Assembly (NCBI RefSeq): GCF_013761245.1
Contig: NZ_JACDUT010000011.1
Coordinates: 1-64,000, forward strand
Direction: 5' to 3'
Source: Thermaerobacillus caldiproteolyticus
GTDB lineage: Bacteria; Bacillota; Bacilli; Bacillales; Anoxybacillaceae
Length of the DNA: 64,000 nt
Below are positions 18,828 through 26,572 of this stretch, in pieces. The translations under genes and the position numbers were made by a program. Every line of letters begins with the position of its first letter. Positions within the stretch are counted from its first letter, which is position 1. The notes under the pieces are model-generated. The model was not told the DNA's origin and made no database searches. It saw only the letters and a list, made by a program, of their open reading frames with translations.

Positions 18828-19154
18828 TTGAGAGAGCAAATAGTACGAAGAGTTATTTATCATGAAGAGGTACTAAGGAAAGCAATTAAAAATCAAGATT
18901 TTAAAACAGCTTATGAAAGTCAACTATTGATACAAGAATTACAGACTATCTTAAATCAATATAAAGAAGAAATTAATTTAAAAGAGATAGTTAATGAGTA
19001 CTATTATTCAACAAAACAAGTTGCAAAAAAACTTAACAAATCACACGCAACTATTGTAAGAAGTGTTCAAAATGGAAAATTAAAGGGTGTTAGAGTAGGA
19101 AGGGATTACTTCTTTTTAAAGAAATATATTGATGAGATGGCATCAAAGAAATAA
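18828..19154 (+). CDS. Small helix-turn-helix DNA-binding protein (excisionase-like)
   Basis: 108 residues. The N-terminal half is a helical, charged region. The C-terminal half is a MerR/excisionase-type HTH (YYSTKQVAKKLNKSHATIVR then VQNGKLKGVRVGRDYFFLKK). TTG start behind gaggtag. It is the first cargo gene and lies 29 nt upstream of the methyltransferase gene, so it may regulate the methyltransferase/HerA/NurA cargo. An alternative role as a transposon accessory factor cannot be excluded. A TTGACA at 18676-18681 with an AT-rich -10 region may be its promoter. Confidence 0.75.
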   Translation: MREQIVRRVIYHEEVLRKAIKNQDFKTAYESQLLIQELQTILNQYKEEINLKEIVNEYYYSTKQVAKKLNKSHATIVRSVQNGKLKGVRVGRDYFFLKKYIDEMASKK

Positions 19155-19183
19155 CTTTAACCATTTGGGGTGAAGATTACAAT

Positions 19184-20440
19184 ATGGTAGCATTTTTGAT
19201 TCATAGAGAGAATTCGCAAGTTGAAGAAATTACATATACATGGAGAAATAAACCGAAAAGATGGGGACATAGTTTTCATCCGATGTGCTCTTATTTAGCA
19301 ATGTTTCCGCCCGGAATGCCAAGGTATTTTATAGAGCAGTTTACTGAAGAAGGTGACGTAGTATTAGATCCTTTTTCGGGGAGAGGGACAGCACCACTAG
19401 AAGCGTGTATAGCTGGTAGGATAGGAATTGGTGTTGATTTAAATCCACTAGCTTATTTGTTAACTAGTGCAAAGCTAAATCCTCCTTCTCTTGAAGAGGC
19501 GTTAAATCGTATAGAAGAGTTAAGAGAGATGTATGAAAAACCTGATATAAGTGATGTGCCTGAAGAAATTTTTATGCTTTTTGATGAAGATATTACCTTA
19601 CCACAACTAGTATTTATTAAGAATAGGTTTGCAAATTGGAAACATGACTTGTCTAATGTCGATCGTTTTTTGTTAGCAGCTTTAATGGGAATAATGCATG
19701 GAAAACATAGAAAAAGTGGTGGAACTAGTTACTTATCAATAAGTATGCCCAATACATTTTCTATGTCCCCTAATTATATTAAAAATTTTATAGAAAAACA
19801 TGGATTGACTAAACCTAGGGTGGATGTTTTTGATCAACTAATTAACAAAGTTAAAAAGTTATACAGAAATAATAGACCTACAAGACAAGGATATGCATAT
19901 TTGGCTAATGCAAAAAATTTTATAGAATTAAATAATGAACATATAGTAAATAGAAATGTAAAAATGGTATTTACTTCACCACCTTATTTAAAGGTAGTGA
20001 ATTATGGAACATTTAATTGGATTCGTTTGTGGTTATTAGGCGAAGATATTAAAATGATTGATAAAAATTTAAAATTAGATGACAATCACACTCTGGATAG
20101 ATATGTAGATTTTATGGAGCAAATTATTAGGCAGTGCGAAGAAGTTCTAGTAGATACAGGTGTTGCGTGCTTTGTGATAGGTGATGTTGCAAGCCCTCGA
20201 AAAGAGCCTTTAAGGCTTGCAGAATATGTATGGGAAAAGCTCAGGGACAGAACTAATATGAGACTTTTCGGAATTGTAGAAGATCATCTCCCTTCTTCCG
20301 ATAAGGTTACCCGGATATGGGGAAAAACTCAAGGGAATGCAACCAAGATAGACAGGATATTGATTCTCTATAAGGGAAATAGACCTAACTTAAGATATTC
20401 TCTAGATTCACCAGCAATATTAGAACGTTTTACTTTTTAA
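19184..20440 (+). CDS. DNA methyltransferase (N4-cytosine/N6-adenine type)
   Basis: 418 residues. It carries the S-adenosylmethionine-binding motif I within VLDPFSGRGTAPLEA, followed by GIGVDLNPLAY, and the catalytic motif IV TSPPYLKVVNYG. The motif order (I before IV) and the SPPY core fit amino-methyltransferases of the beta or related class. The target sequence is not predictable. It lies between a small HTH gene and a HerA-NurA pair inside the transposon, with a terminator after it. This suggests modification of self-DNA against the nuclease pair downstream, by analogy with restriction and BREX-like systems (inference). Confidence 0.88.
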   Translation: MVAFLIHRENSQVEEITYTWRNKPKRWGHSFHPMCSYLAMFPPGMPRYFIEQFTEEGDVVLDPFSGRGTAPLEACIAGRIGIGVDLNPLAYLLTSAKLNPPSLEEALNRIEELREMYEKPDISDVPEEIFMLFDEDITLPQLVFIKNRFANWKHDLSNVDRFLLAALMGIMHGKHRKSGGTSYLSISMPNTFSMSPNYIKNFIEKHGLTKPRVDVFDQLINKVKKLYRNNRPTRQGYAYLANAKNFIELNNEHIVNRNVKMVFTSPPYLKVVNYGTFNWIRLWLLGEDIKMIDKNLKLDDNHTLDRYVDFMEQIIRQCEEVLVDTGVACFVIGDVASPRKEPLRLAEYVWEKLRDRTNMRLFGIVEDHLPSSDKVTRIWGKTQGNATKIDRILILYKGNRPNLRYSLDSPAILERFTF

Positions 20441-20450
20441 TAGAAACAAC

Positions 20451-20489
20451 TCTCCTTAAATGTTTGTATAGGGGAGTTGTTTTATTTTT
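20451..20489 (+). terminator. Terminator after the methyltransferase gene
   Basis: caactctcct/aggggagttg inverted repeat followed by a T-rich run. It separates the methyltransferase from the HerA-NurA transcript. Confidence 0.75.
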
Positions 20490-20586
20490 GTAATAATATA
20501 TATTTATTTACTGTAAAAAAATGTAGTGCAAATGTTTTTGTGATACAATTAGGGTAAAAGTTGTATATTTATAGAGGTGATTTGTT

Positions 20587-22605
20587 ATGTCTATGGAACT
20601 ATTTAACCAGATGACGAGTGTGGATTTATTCGCGCTAAAAAATTCTAAAGATCAATATGTTGGAAGACCATTTTATCTTAATTATGAGAAAGCAGGTATA
20701 CTTACTTGTGATGCATGGAAACAAAAAGTAAAGGGTTTACCTCAAGGTGCATTTTTATTAGCATTTTACGAGAATGAGTTAGATGTAGATGAAGCATTAT
20801 TGTTACGAGTTTTAACTCCAATTAAACTACCTACTGATAACGATATTGTAAGTGCTATGGTTGAATATTATAAAGATGATCTTGATACTTCAGGACCTGA
20901 AAATAAATTGGATCAATTTACGCGGTACGAGTTTAGTTTTTCTGGATTAGAGTGTAGGATACTAGGGACATTTTATAAAAATGAAAAAGGTCATACTTGT
21001 TTTGGAGCAGATGTAGAAAATTTTTATGCTCCGAACAATTATAAAATTTATAAGCCAACTCCTGAAATATTAGAAGCCATCATTAACTTTAAATCAAATG
21101 GTTTTATAACCAAAAATGAAACCGATGTAAGGTTTGGAAAAGTGCGTTATAGTTCTAGTACAAGATTTCAGGCGAAGGAAGATGAGGTTCCGGTTTACGT
21201 TACAGCTCAGGACTTTTTAGGAAAAAGAACAGCACTATTCGGGATGACAAGAACAGGAAAATCGAATACAGTTAAAAAAATAATAGAAGCCACAGTTGAA
21301 TTAAGTCAAAAGGCTCCTAGTACTCTTGAAAATGCTTCCGAAAATCAACCTTTTACTAATAATGGGTTACCCCAATATCCAGTAGGACAAATAATTTTTG
21401 ATGTAAATGGTGAATATGCCAACCCTAACTTACAAGATGAAGGAACAGCAATCTTCGAATTGTTTAGAAATGATGTAGTTAGATATAGTGTATTGGAAAA
21501 GCCTGATTTCAAAGTATTAAAAGTTAACTTTTATAAAGATATTGAAGCTGGTTTTGAACTTATTAAAGCTGCATTAGCTGAAGAATCAGGGGATTATATA
21601 AAGAATTTTATGGCTGTTGAATTATTAAGCCCTGAAAAAATTAGTTCTATTGTGGATAGATCGACAAAAGTTAGAGCGGAAAGAGTTTTAGCTGCGTACA
21701 AGTGCTGTTTAGCGGCTGCTGGATTTAAGCCTCCTAAAAATGGTAGATACATTAAATTTTCTGGAAATGAAGAGTTAAATAAGCTAGTTAAGGAGGATGG
21801 AAGTATTGATCCTTCTAAGGGTGTTTCCTTAAAAGAAGCAACAGCCTGGTTTGAAAAAATATGGGAAGAATATAACAATAAAAATTCATTTTTTGCTCAA
21901 TATGAAAAGAAAAAAGGTCATGATTGGATGGATAATGACTTAAAAGCAATGTTGATTATGTTAACAAGAATTAGAGAAGGAGGAAAGCAGCCTTCTGTTA
22001 GTGGTTACATAAAGCTAAGACCCCTAGGGGAACTCCATACTGATTCTGAGGACGAGTCGTATGAAATTAGTATACTAAAGTATTTGCGGCAAGGAAAAAT
22101 TGTTATTATAGATTTATCTCAGGGTTTACCTAGTATACAAAAGTTGTATTCGCAACGTCTGTGCGAAAAAATATTTCAAGATGCAATGAATAATTTTATT
22201 CAAAATAAACCCAATAACTTTATTCAGTTCTATTTTGAAGAAGCTCATAATCTATTTCCAAAAAAAGATGATAAAGATTTAAGTCAGATATATAACCGTA
22301 TTGCTAAGGAGGGAGCAAAATTACACTTAGGATTAATATATGCAACTCAAGAAGTAAGTTCTATTAGTTCCAACATTCTAAAAAATACTCAAAACTGGTT
22401 TATTTCTCATCTTAATAATCATGATGAAATTAAGGAATTACGTAAATATTATGACTTTGAAGATTTTACGGACTCGTTAATTAGATTTAGTGCGTCGAAT
22501 GATAAGGGATTTGTAAGGATGAAGACTTACTCAAACTCGTTTGTCATTCCAGTTCAAATTGATAGATTTTTAGCAGAAAGGAATAATCACAATGAGTTAT
22601 TCTAG
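20587..22605 (+). CDS. HerA-like hexameric ATPase/DNA translocase
   Basis: 672 residues. It has an N-terminal HAS-barrel-like region, then the FtsK/HerA P-loop ATPase: Walker A GMTRTGKSNT from residue 219, with a large charged insertion after it, and Walker B FYFEEAHNLF (near residue 548). Motifs near the C-terminus, IYATQEVSSISSNILKNTQN and the arginine-finger region, are typical of HerA/DUF87. It overlaps the NurA gene by 14 nt, the standard herA-nurA coupling. Archaeal HerA-NurA resects DNA ends; bacterial HerA complexes with nucleases act in phage defence. A role in defence is inferred from context. Start supported by gaggtg 7 nt upstream. Confidence 0.9.
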   Translation: MSMELFNQMTSVDLFALKNSKDQYVGRPFYLNYEKAGILTCDAWKQKVKGLPQGAFLLAFYENELDVDEALLLRVLTPIKLPTDNDIVSAMVEYYKDDLDTSGPENKLDQFTRYEFSFSGLECRILGTFYKNEKGHTCFGADVENFYAPNNYKIYKPTPEILEAIINFKSNGFITKNETDVRFGKVRYSSSTRFQAKEDEVPVYVTAQDFLGKRTALFGMTRTGKSNTVKKIIEATVELSQKAPSTLENASENQPFTNNGLPQYPVGQIIFDVNGEYANPNLQDEGTAIFELFRNDVVRYSVLEKPDFKVLKVNFYKDIEAGFELIKAALAEESGDYIKNFMAVELLSPEKISSIVDRSTKVRAERVLAAYKCCLAAAGFKPPKNGRYIKFSGNEELNKLVKEDGSIDPSKGVSLKEATAWFEKIWEEYNNKNSFFAQYEKKKGHDWMDNDLKAMLIMLTRIREGGKQPSVSGYIKLRPLGELHTDSEDESYEISILKYLRQGKIVIIDLSQGLPSIQKLYSQRLCEKIFQDAMNNFIQNKPNNFIQFYFEEAHNLFPKKDDKDLSQIYNRIAKEGAKLHLGLIYATQEVSSISSNILKNTQNWFISHLNNHDEIKELRKYYDFEDFTDSLIRFSASNDKGFVRMKTYSNSFVIPVQIDRFLAERNNHNELF

Positions 22606-23980
22606 TAAGTATGGTAAGCGTCCTAATGAATATGCCAGTAAGTCTGCTCATACTCAAATTATTAATGATCCAGATTTAAAGAATTTTTTGATATCTTGTA
22701 ACTTTCCAAAGAGTTCATTAGAGGTTACAATAGACAGCTCAAAAATATTGGTTATTGATGAAGAAGCTCCAACACCGATCAAGTATATTGTAGCAGTAGA
22801 TGGAGGATATGATTCTGTGTCTGCGCAGAAGACATATCCTTCTGCTACTATTGCTTTTTTTCAATTTGGAGCGCTAATGTTTAAAGTTGAGGATTTAATT
22901 TCTATTAGTGATCAGCCTTTTATTCAACCAGAAGATATGCAAAAGTTAAAGCAGATGGAGAGGCTTAAATTAGCTCTTCCAGTCTGCAATATTACTATAG
23001 AAAATGAGAAAAACTTAATAAATTCGGTTCGAAAAACAATATATAATTTCTTTATGTCCAAACCTCGAAAGTTGGAGGAAAGGACAAGCAATTTTATGAA
23101 AACATTATATTGGTTGATTTTTTATGAATTTTTACCAAAAGATAGCAATGAACGAGTAAATGAATATATCTTATCAAATTGTCCTTGTTGTCAACAAAAA
23201 GGTGTTATTTTAGAAAAAGAGAAAATGAGGCATGATTACACGTTTACATGTTCTAACCCTAACTGTCAACAGATTATCTACTTAACTGATGTATTTAGAT
23301 TACATGAAGCGATTGATAATGAACTGGGGGCTGGGGGAATCTTAGGGTATCTTACCTCTCTCTTGGAACAGTTTGTTATTATCGATCTAATAAGAACAAT
23401 TTTTGATAAGAATAAACAATGGTTGAAAGAAACATTATTTATAAAGGACGGTCCTTTAGGTTTTTTTGGACAAACAGCTAATATGTTTAGGCATGTGAGA
23501 AAATTGTTAAATTATTTAGATAGTTTGGGTTTAACGATTAACTTAGTGGGAATTGAAAAAAGTGGGGTTTTTGTAGAACACGCTCATCAAATTCAATCTA
23601 AATTGGATGAAGGAACTGCCTTTATGTTAAGTAATGATTATATTTATGGTAACATTCTTCCATCCAAAGATGATAATCAAGATCCTTACGCATCAACTTC
23701 ATATTACAGTGGTAAATTAATATATAAAACTAAGTTAGGACAAGTTTTTGTAGTAACTATTCCCACAAGTACATCTGATGTCTATCTAAACCCAAGTAAA
23801 CCTTTATATATGAACATCGATAATGTTTTAGTTAATTTGTCAAAATTGAAATGTGATATGTATGACAACGCTTTATTCCCTGTAGCTTTGGCAAATAAAC
23901 TGGTATCACTATCAAGTCATCCAAGTTCTGCTATTTTGGAGCACTTTTTTAAAGATACAGTCAATAAAAAAAGTATGTAA
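22592..23980 (+). CDS. NurA-domain nuclease with internal zinc ribbon
   Basis: 462 residues. The NurA fold is indicated by the N-terminal catalytic strand IVAVDGGYDS (Asp70) and the C-terminal FIKDGPLGFFGQTANM and GIEKSGVFVEHAHQI motifs. A four-cysteine zinc ribbon (NCPCC ... TCSNPNCQQ, around residues 197-228) is inserted between the halves. NurA nucleases degrade DNA ends when loaded and driven by HerA. The gene overlaps the herA-like gene. Assignment as nuclease is by motif only; Mn-binding residues beyond Asp70 and the later Asp were not modelled. Confidence 0.85.
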   Translation: MSYSSKYGKRPNEYASKSAHTQIINDPDLKNFLISCNFPKSSLEVTIDSSKILVIDEEAPTPIKYIVAVDGGYDSVSAQKTYPSATIAFFQFGALMFKVEDLISISDQPFIQPEDMQKLKQMERLKLALPVCNITIENEKNLINSVRKTIYNFFMSKPRKLEERTSNFMKTLYWLIFYEFLPKDSNERVNEYILSNCPCCQQKGVILEKEKMRHDYTFTCSNPNCQQIIYLTDVFRLHEAIDNELGAGGILGYLTSLLEQFVIIDLIRTIFDKNKQWLKETLFIKDGPLGFFGQTANMFRHVRKLLNYLDSLGLTINLVGIEKSGVFVEHAHQIQSKLDEGTAFMLSNDYIYGNILPSKDDNQDPYASTSYYSGKLIYKTKLGQVFVVTIPTSTSDVYLNPSKPLYMNIDNVLVNLSKLKCDMYDNALFPVALANKLVSLSSHPSSAILEHFFKDTVNKKSM

Positions 23981-24068
23981 TCAATTATGAGGATTTTGTT
24001 CTTTAGTAGATTAGGAAGATACAGGCAGTGTTTACGAAAACAGATATAACTTTACTCCTGGCCTAAAA

Positions 24069-24329
24069 TTAAATAACTTTTTTATTAGTACTGAAGGAAA
24101 CTTTGGTATTTTTAAACATTTTTTAGAAAGTTTAAAAAGTGTTTATGTGTATAACAAGAATTAGGTGTTGGAGCAAGTTTTTTAAACAACTTTTTTGTTA
24201 TTGTTTTATAAAAGCCTCAGCCGTTCTCTATGAAAATTAAACAACTATTTTTTAATACCGTTCGGATCTCTGAACGGTGTTATGCATATTTTGAACCTCA
24301 AAATTAAACAACTTTTTTGTAATTGTACA
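24069..24329 (-). repeat. Distal transposon end with four TnsB-type sites
   Basis: Four inverted copies of the end repeat: 24069-24087, 24182-24200, 24237-24257 and 24304-24329. Each contains TTAAACAACTTTTTT or a close variant. The outermost reads, on the minus strand, TGTACAATTAC then AAAAAAGTTGTTTAA, the same TGT-8nt-site spacing as the other end. Between 23981 and 24329 there is no gene. Confidence 0.88.
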
Positions 24330-24334
24330 GTTTT
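24330..24334. repeat. Target-site duplication, distal side (GTTTT)
   Basis: Directly follows the ACA terminus and repeats the five bases 9624-9628. Confidence 0.87.
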
Positions 24335-24362
24335 TGTTGAATGACAAAAAAGCCGGGAACTG
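24335..24362 (+). repeat. Putative older Tn7-type end
   Basis: Begins TGTTGAATGAC directly after GTTTT and continues CAAAAAAGCCGGGAACTG. It resembles the terminal TnsB site of E. coli Tn7 (TGT...GACAAAATAGTTGGGAACTG), and less closely the ends of the neighbouring element. It may be the remains of an earlier element inserted at the same attTn7 site. It could also be ordinary glmS-downstream sequence that resembles an end by chance. Confidence 0.5.
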
Positions 24363-24399
24363 AAAGCCTGTTGGTCAATCCAGCAGGCTTTTGTTTTTT
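24362..24399 (+). terminator. Terminator, possibly the original glmS terminator
   Basis: aaagcctgttgg pairs with ccagcaggcttt, followed by a T-run. Without the transposon it would sit about 53 bp after the glmS stop, where a glmS terminator is expected, so the insertion may have displaced it. Alternatively it belongs to the putative older element. Confidence 0.8.
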
Positions 24400-24400
24400 A

Positions 24401-24426
24401 TGTTGAGTAATAAAAAAGTTGTTTAA
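24401..24426 (+). repeat. Second left-type transposon end
   Basis: TGTTGAGTAAT then AAAAAAGTTGTTTAA differs from the glmS-proximal end at 9629-9654 at only two of 26 positions and has the same orientation. No matching inverted end was found downstream, so it is an orphan end of a related element. From 24427 to 24796 nothing else is recognisable. Confidence 0.75.
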
Positions 24427-24796
24427 TTTTCATTATCAAGACCTAAATCATAAAAATCCCTAAAAACAAAGGAGTACAGTTTTAAGGTAACTTTCGAATG
24501 AATTATGGCTAATTGTAATTTATGATAAATTTCTCTTGAAATTTCGAAATATTCACAGATAATCTATGTTATTATTTAATTAGATTGTCGTAGTGGAAGG
24601 TGCATTCTATATTTATCGCAAATTATTTGTAGTTTATAAGCGAATTAAGTTATTTAAAAAGATGGTATGAAGTTGGAATTTTATACCATTATTTTCTATT
24701 TTTCTTTATAATATAAAATAGAAGAAAAATATTTCGATATTAGTAGAGAAAAGGGTAGAAATGTGTATCCTTAAAAAATAACGGAAGGTGAATTTT

Positions 24797-25852
24797 GTGA
24801 TTTTATTAGACACGATAGCTTATAATACGTTCTTAGATATAGTTAGAGGTAGAAATCCAAGAAAGATTAAAGATTTGAATGAAGAAAAATTCAAAAATTT
24901 TATTATGGATTATGAAGGAGAAAAATTTATACATAGTGCTACTTTATTTGAAATCTATATGAAGGATCTAAAAAGCTCAGATTTCAATAATTTTAATAAG
25001 TTTGTGGATGATTTCAATGCTCTAAAAAAGTATAATATTAAAATTTTGAACGAAAGTACATGGAATTTTGATTGGCAATCCTTAGCTACTGCATGTGAAA
25101 ATGATGAGCCTTATGATATGGGCGTGTATATTGAAAGTAAAGTAGAGTATGAAGTTACAAGTATAAGCAGATATTTTATGTATATTTTGTTGATTGTATG
25201 CGATAAATTATTTGATACATATGGTGATGAAGTAGGGATTGAATTATTTAATTCCACTATGGCCTTTAATCGTACTTTAATAGATAGTAAATTAAAAGAA
25301 TATTTATTGGATTATTATCTTACAGATCAAAAAAAAGAAATTTCTTCTAAAAAGTTTGACGTTTTATTAGGCTATATCATAGATAAACTTGAAAATATAA
25401 TTAAAAATAGATTAACTATAAAAAATATGTTTGAAAGACCTGAAAACTTCTTATCTAAACAATACTATGATTATGAAAAAATTGACCAGCTTAGTCTAAG
25501 TGGGGTACAAAAAGCTAAAGAAATTTTAAAAGGCATAAAGGGTAAGGAACTTAATAAATTAATTAGTAATAAAATAGATGAATTTGAAGCTCAAGTCATT
25601 CGTGAAGGCAGACGTTTTCTTACACCTAATGAAAAAATTTATTTTAATTCAGTTCTTTTACCTAAAGCTTTACAACAAGGGTATAAGGTTACGAAAAATG
25701 ATTTTACTGATTGCTGTATATTTTCAGCGTTCGACTGTATAGAAAAAGGCGATAAGGGTGTTGTTATTACTTTTGATGGGGTGTTAAGGAACCTAATGAA
25801 AGAAAAGGGTATATATTATGATGAGGGGATATATAAACAAATATTTAATTAA
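24797..25852 (+). CDS. PIN-like domain protein (putative ribonuclease)
   Basis: About 351 residues, AT- and lysine-rich. The first residues (MILLDTIAYN) give the first acidic strand. The C-terminal block has NDFTDCCIFSAF and GVVITFDGVLRNL, the spacing of the later PIN-domain acids. The middle ~230 residues are helical and not recognised. The start at GTG 24797 is preferred because ggaagg is 8 nt upstream; 24788 is also open. It stands alone behind an orphan Tn7-like end, so it may be cargo of a second element. A toxin or defence-effector role is a guess from the fold and context. Confidence 0.65.
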   Translation: MILLDTIAYNTFLDIVRGRNPRKIKDLNEEKFKNFIMDYEGEKFIHSATLFEIYMKDLKSSDFNNFNKFVDDFNALKKYNIKILNESTWNFDWQSLATACENDEPYDMGVYIESKVEYEVTSISRYFMYILLIVCDKLFDTYGDEVGIELFNSTMAFNRTLIDSKLKEYLLDYYLTDQKKEISSKKFDVLLGYIIDKLENIIKNRLTIKNMFERPENFLSKQYYDYEKIDQLSLSGVQKAKEILKGIKGKELNKLISNKIDEFEAQVIREGRRFLTPNEKIYFNSVLLPKALQQGYKVTKNDFTDCCIFSAFDCIEKGDKGVVITFDGVLRNLMKEKGIYYDEGIYKQIFN

Positions 25853-25960
25853 CTCTATTAATTTTATAGTTATTCACTAACTGATAATTTTAAGAATTTA
25901 AGGAATTTTGATAAGGGGGGATGTTTAATTTACAAAATATTGTTTAAAACTCTAGCAATA

Positions 25961-26008
25961 TTGTTCCACTAAAGGGCCAGATGGTTGAGGAAAAGGAAGA
26001 GTAAAAAT
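25961..26008. repeat. Dispersed intergenic repeat, copy 1
   Basis: Contains ttccactaaagggccagatg then gttgaggaaaagg. Similar segments are at 29867-29907 and 37083-37125 (shared core ttcca..aaagggc, then ttgag.aaa). The rest of 25853-26284 contains nothing I recognise. Confidence 0.45.
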
Positions 26009-26284
26009 ACTAATTAAAGATTGTTTGTGAAGTATTATACTTAAACGAGCAGGATAGTTAAAGAAGATATATTTATAGGGGGCCTGACGTCAAACGTCAA
26101 TTATACGATGATACATCTTTTGGAAGAAAGAACCCTGATTTCCTTAAGCTAAGCAGGAATCGAGAGCCTTTTTATGTACGTAACGGACGAAGCGAATGAA
26201 CAGCATGAGATTTACCGACTGTAAAGCTGTACTCGCCTAAAAAATTAATATGCTCTCAGCCAAGAGGAGAGATATGCAGGAGCA

Positions 26285-26560
26285 AATCTTCAGCATTCGA
26301 ACCCCCGCAAAAAAAAAAACAGCTGCTGATTCGGGCCAGAGGGATTGGTATCAGCCAAAAAACCTTCCGTGAATTTTTAGTCGTGGTTTTATCAGAGGAA
26401 CGGGACGAACGTATACGAAGTCTACCGGAATGAGTTTATATTTGGCTCAGCAATTATCGAACAAGCTCATTTATTAGCTGCACGTCCGAGGTCAACGTAT
26501 ATACCCAATTTATCATTCATTTTCCGAAGGATGATGATCCGTATTTATTTTTACAGCAAA
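26285..26560 (+). pseudogene. Relic of a BceS-type sensor histidine kinase (3' end)
   Basis: In shifting frames the ATPase end of a histidine kinase can be read: GIGISQKTF, then GFIRGTGRTY, then KSTGMSLYLAQQLSNKL, followed by stop codons. This is the DxGxGI...STGMGLYL pattern of BceS-like kinases. Frameshifts and stops make it non-functional. It converges on the BceAB-like genes, so it was probably their partner before rearrangement. Confidence 0.65.
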
Positions 26561-26572
26561 AAAACGCAATGA

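Larger units (their letters stand above)
9629..24329 (+). mobile_element. Tn7-like transposon at attTn7
   Basis: Element of 14,701 bp bounded by TGT (9629-9631) and ACA (24327-24329), flanked by a GTTTT duplication and placed 25 bp after glmS. It encodes TnsA, TnsB, TnsC (frameshifted), TnsD/TniQ and TnsE in the Tn7 order, reading away from glmS as in Tn7. Two TnsB-type repeats lie at the glmS-proximal end and four inverted ones at the distal end. The cargo (HTH, methyltransferase, HerA, NurA) is clearly more AT-rich than the flanking housekeeping genes. Boundaries are read directly from the sequence; function is inferred from the families. Confidence 0.93.

Noticed and set aside
24069-24329. 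CRISPR array, suggested by recurring short repeats
   Set aside because: Repeats are few, unevenly spaced and match the transposon ends; no cas genes anywhere in the window.
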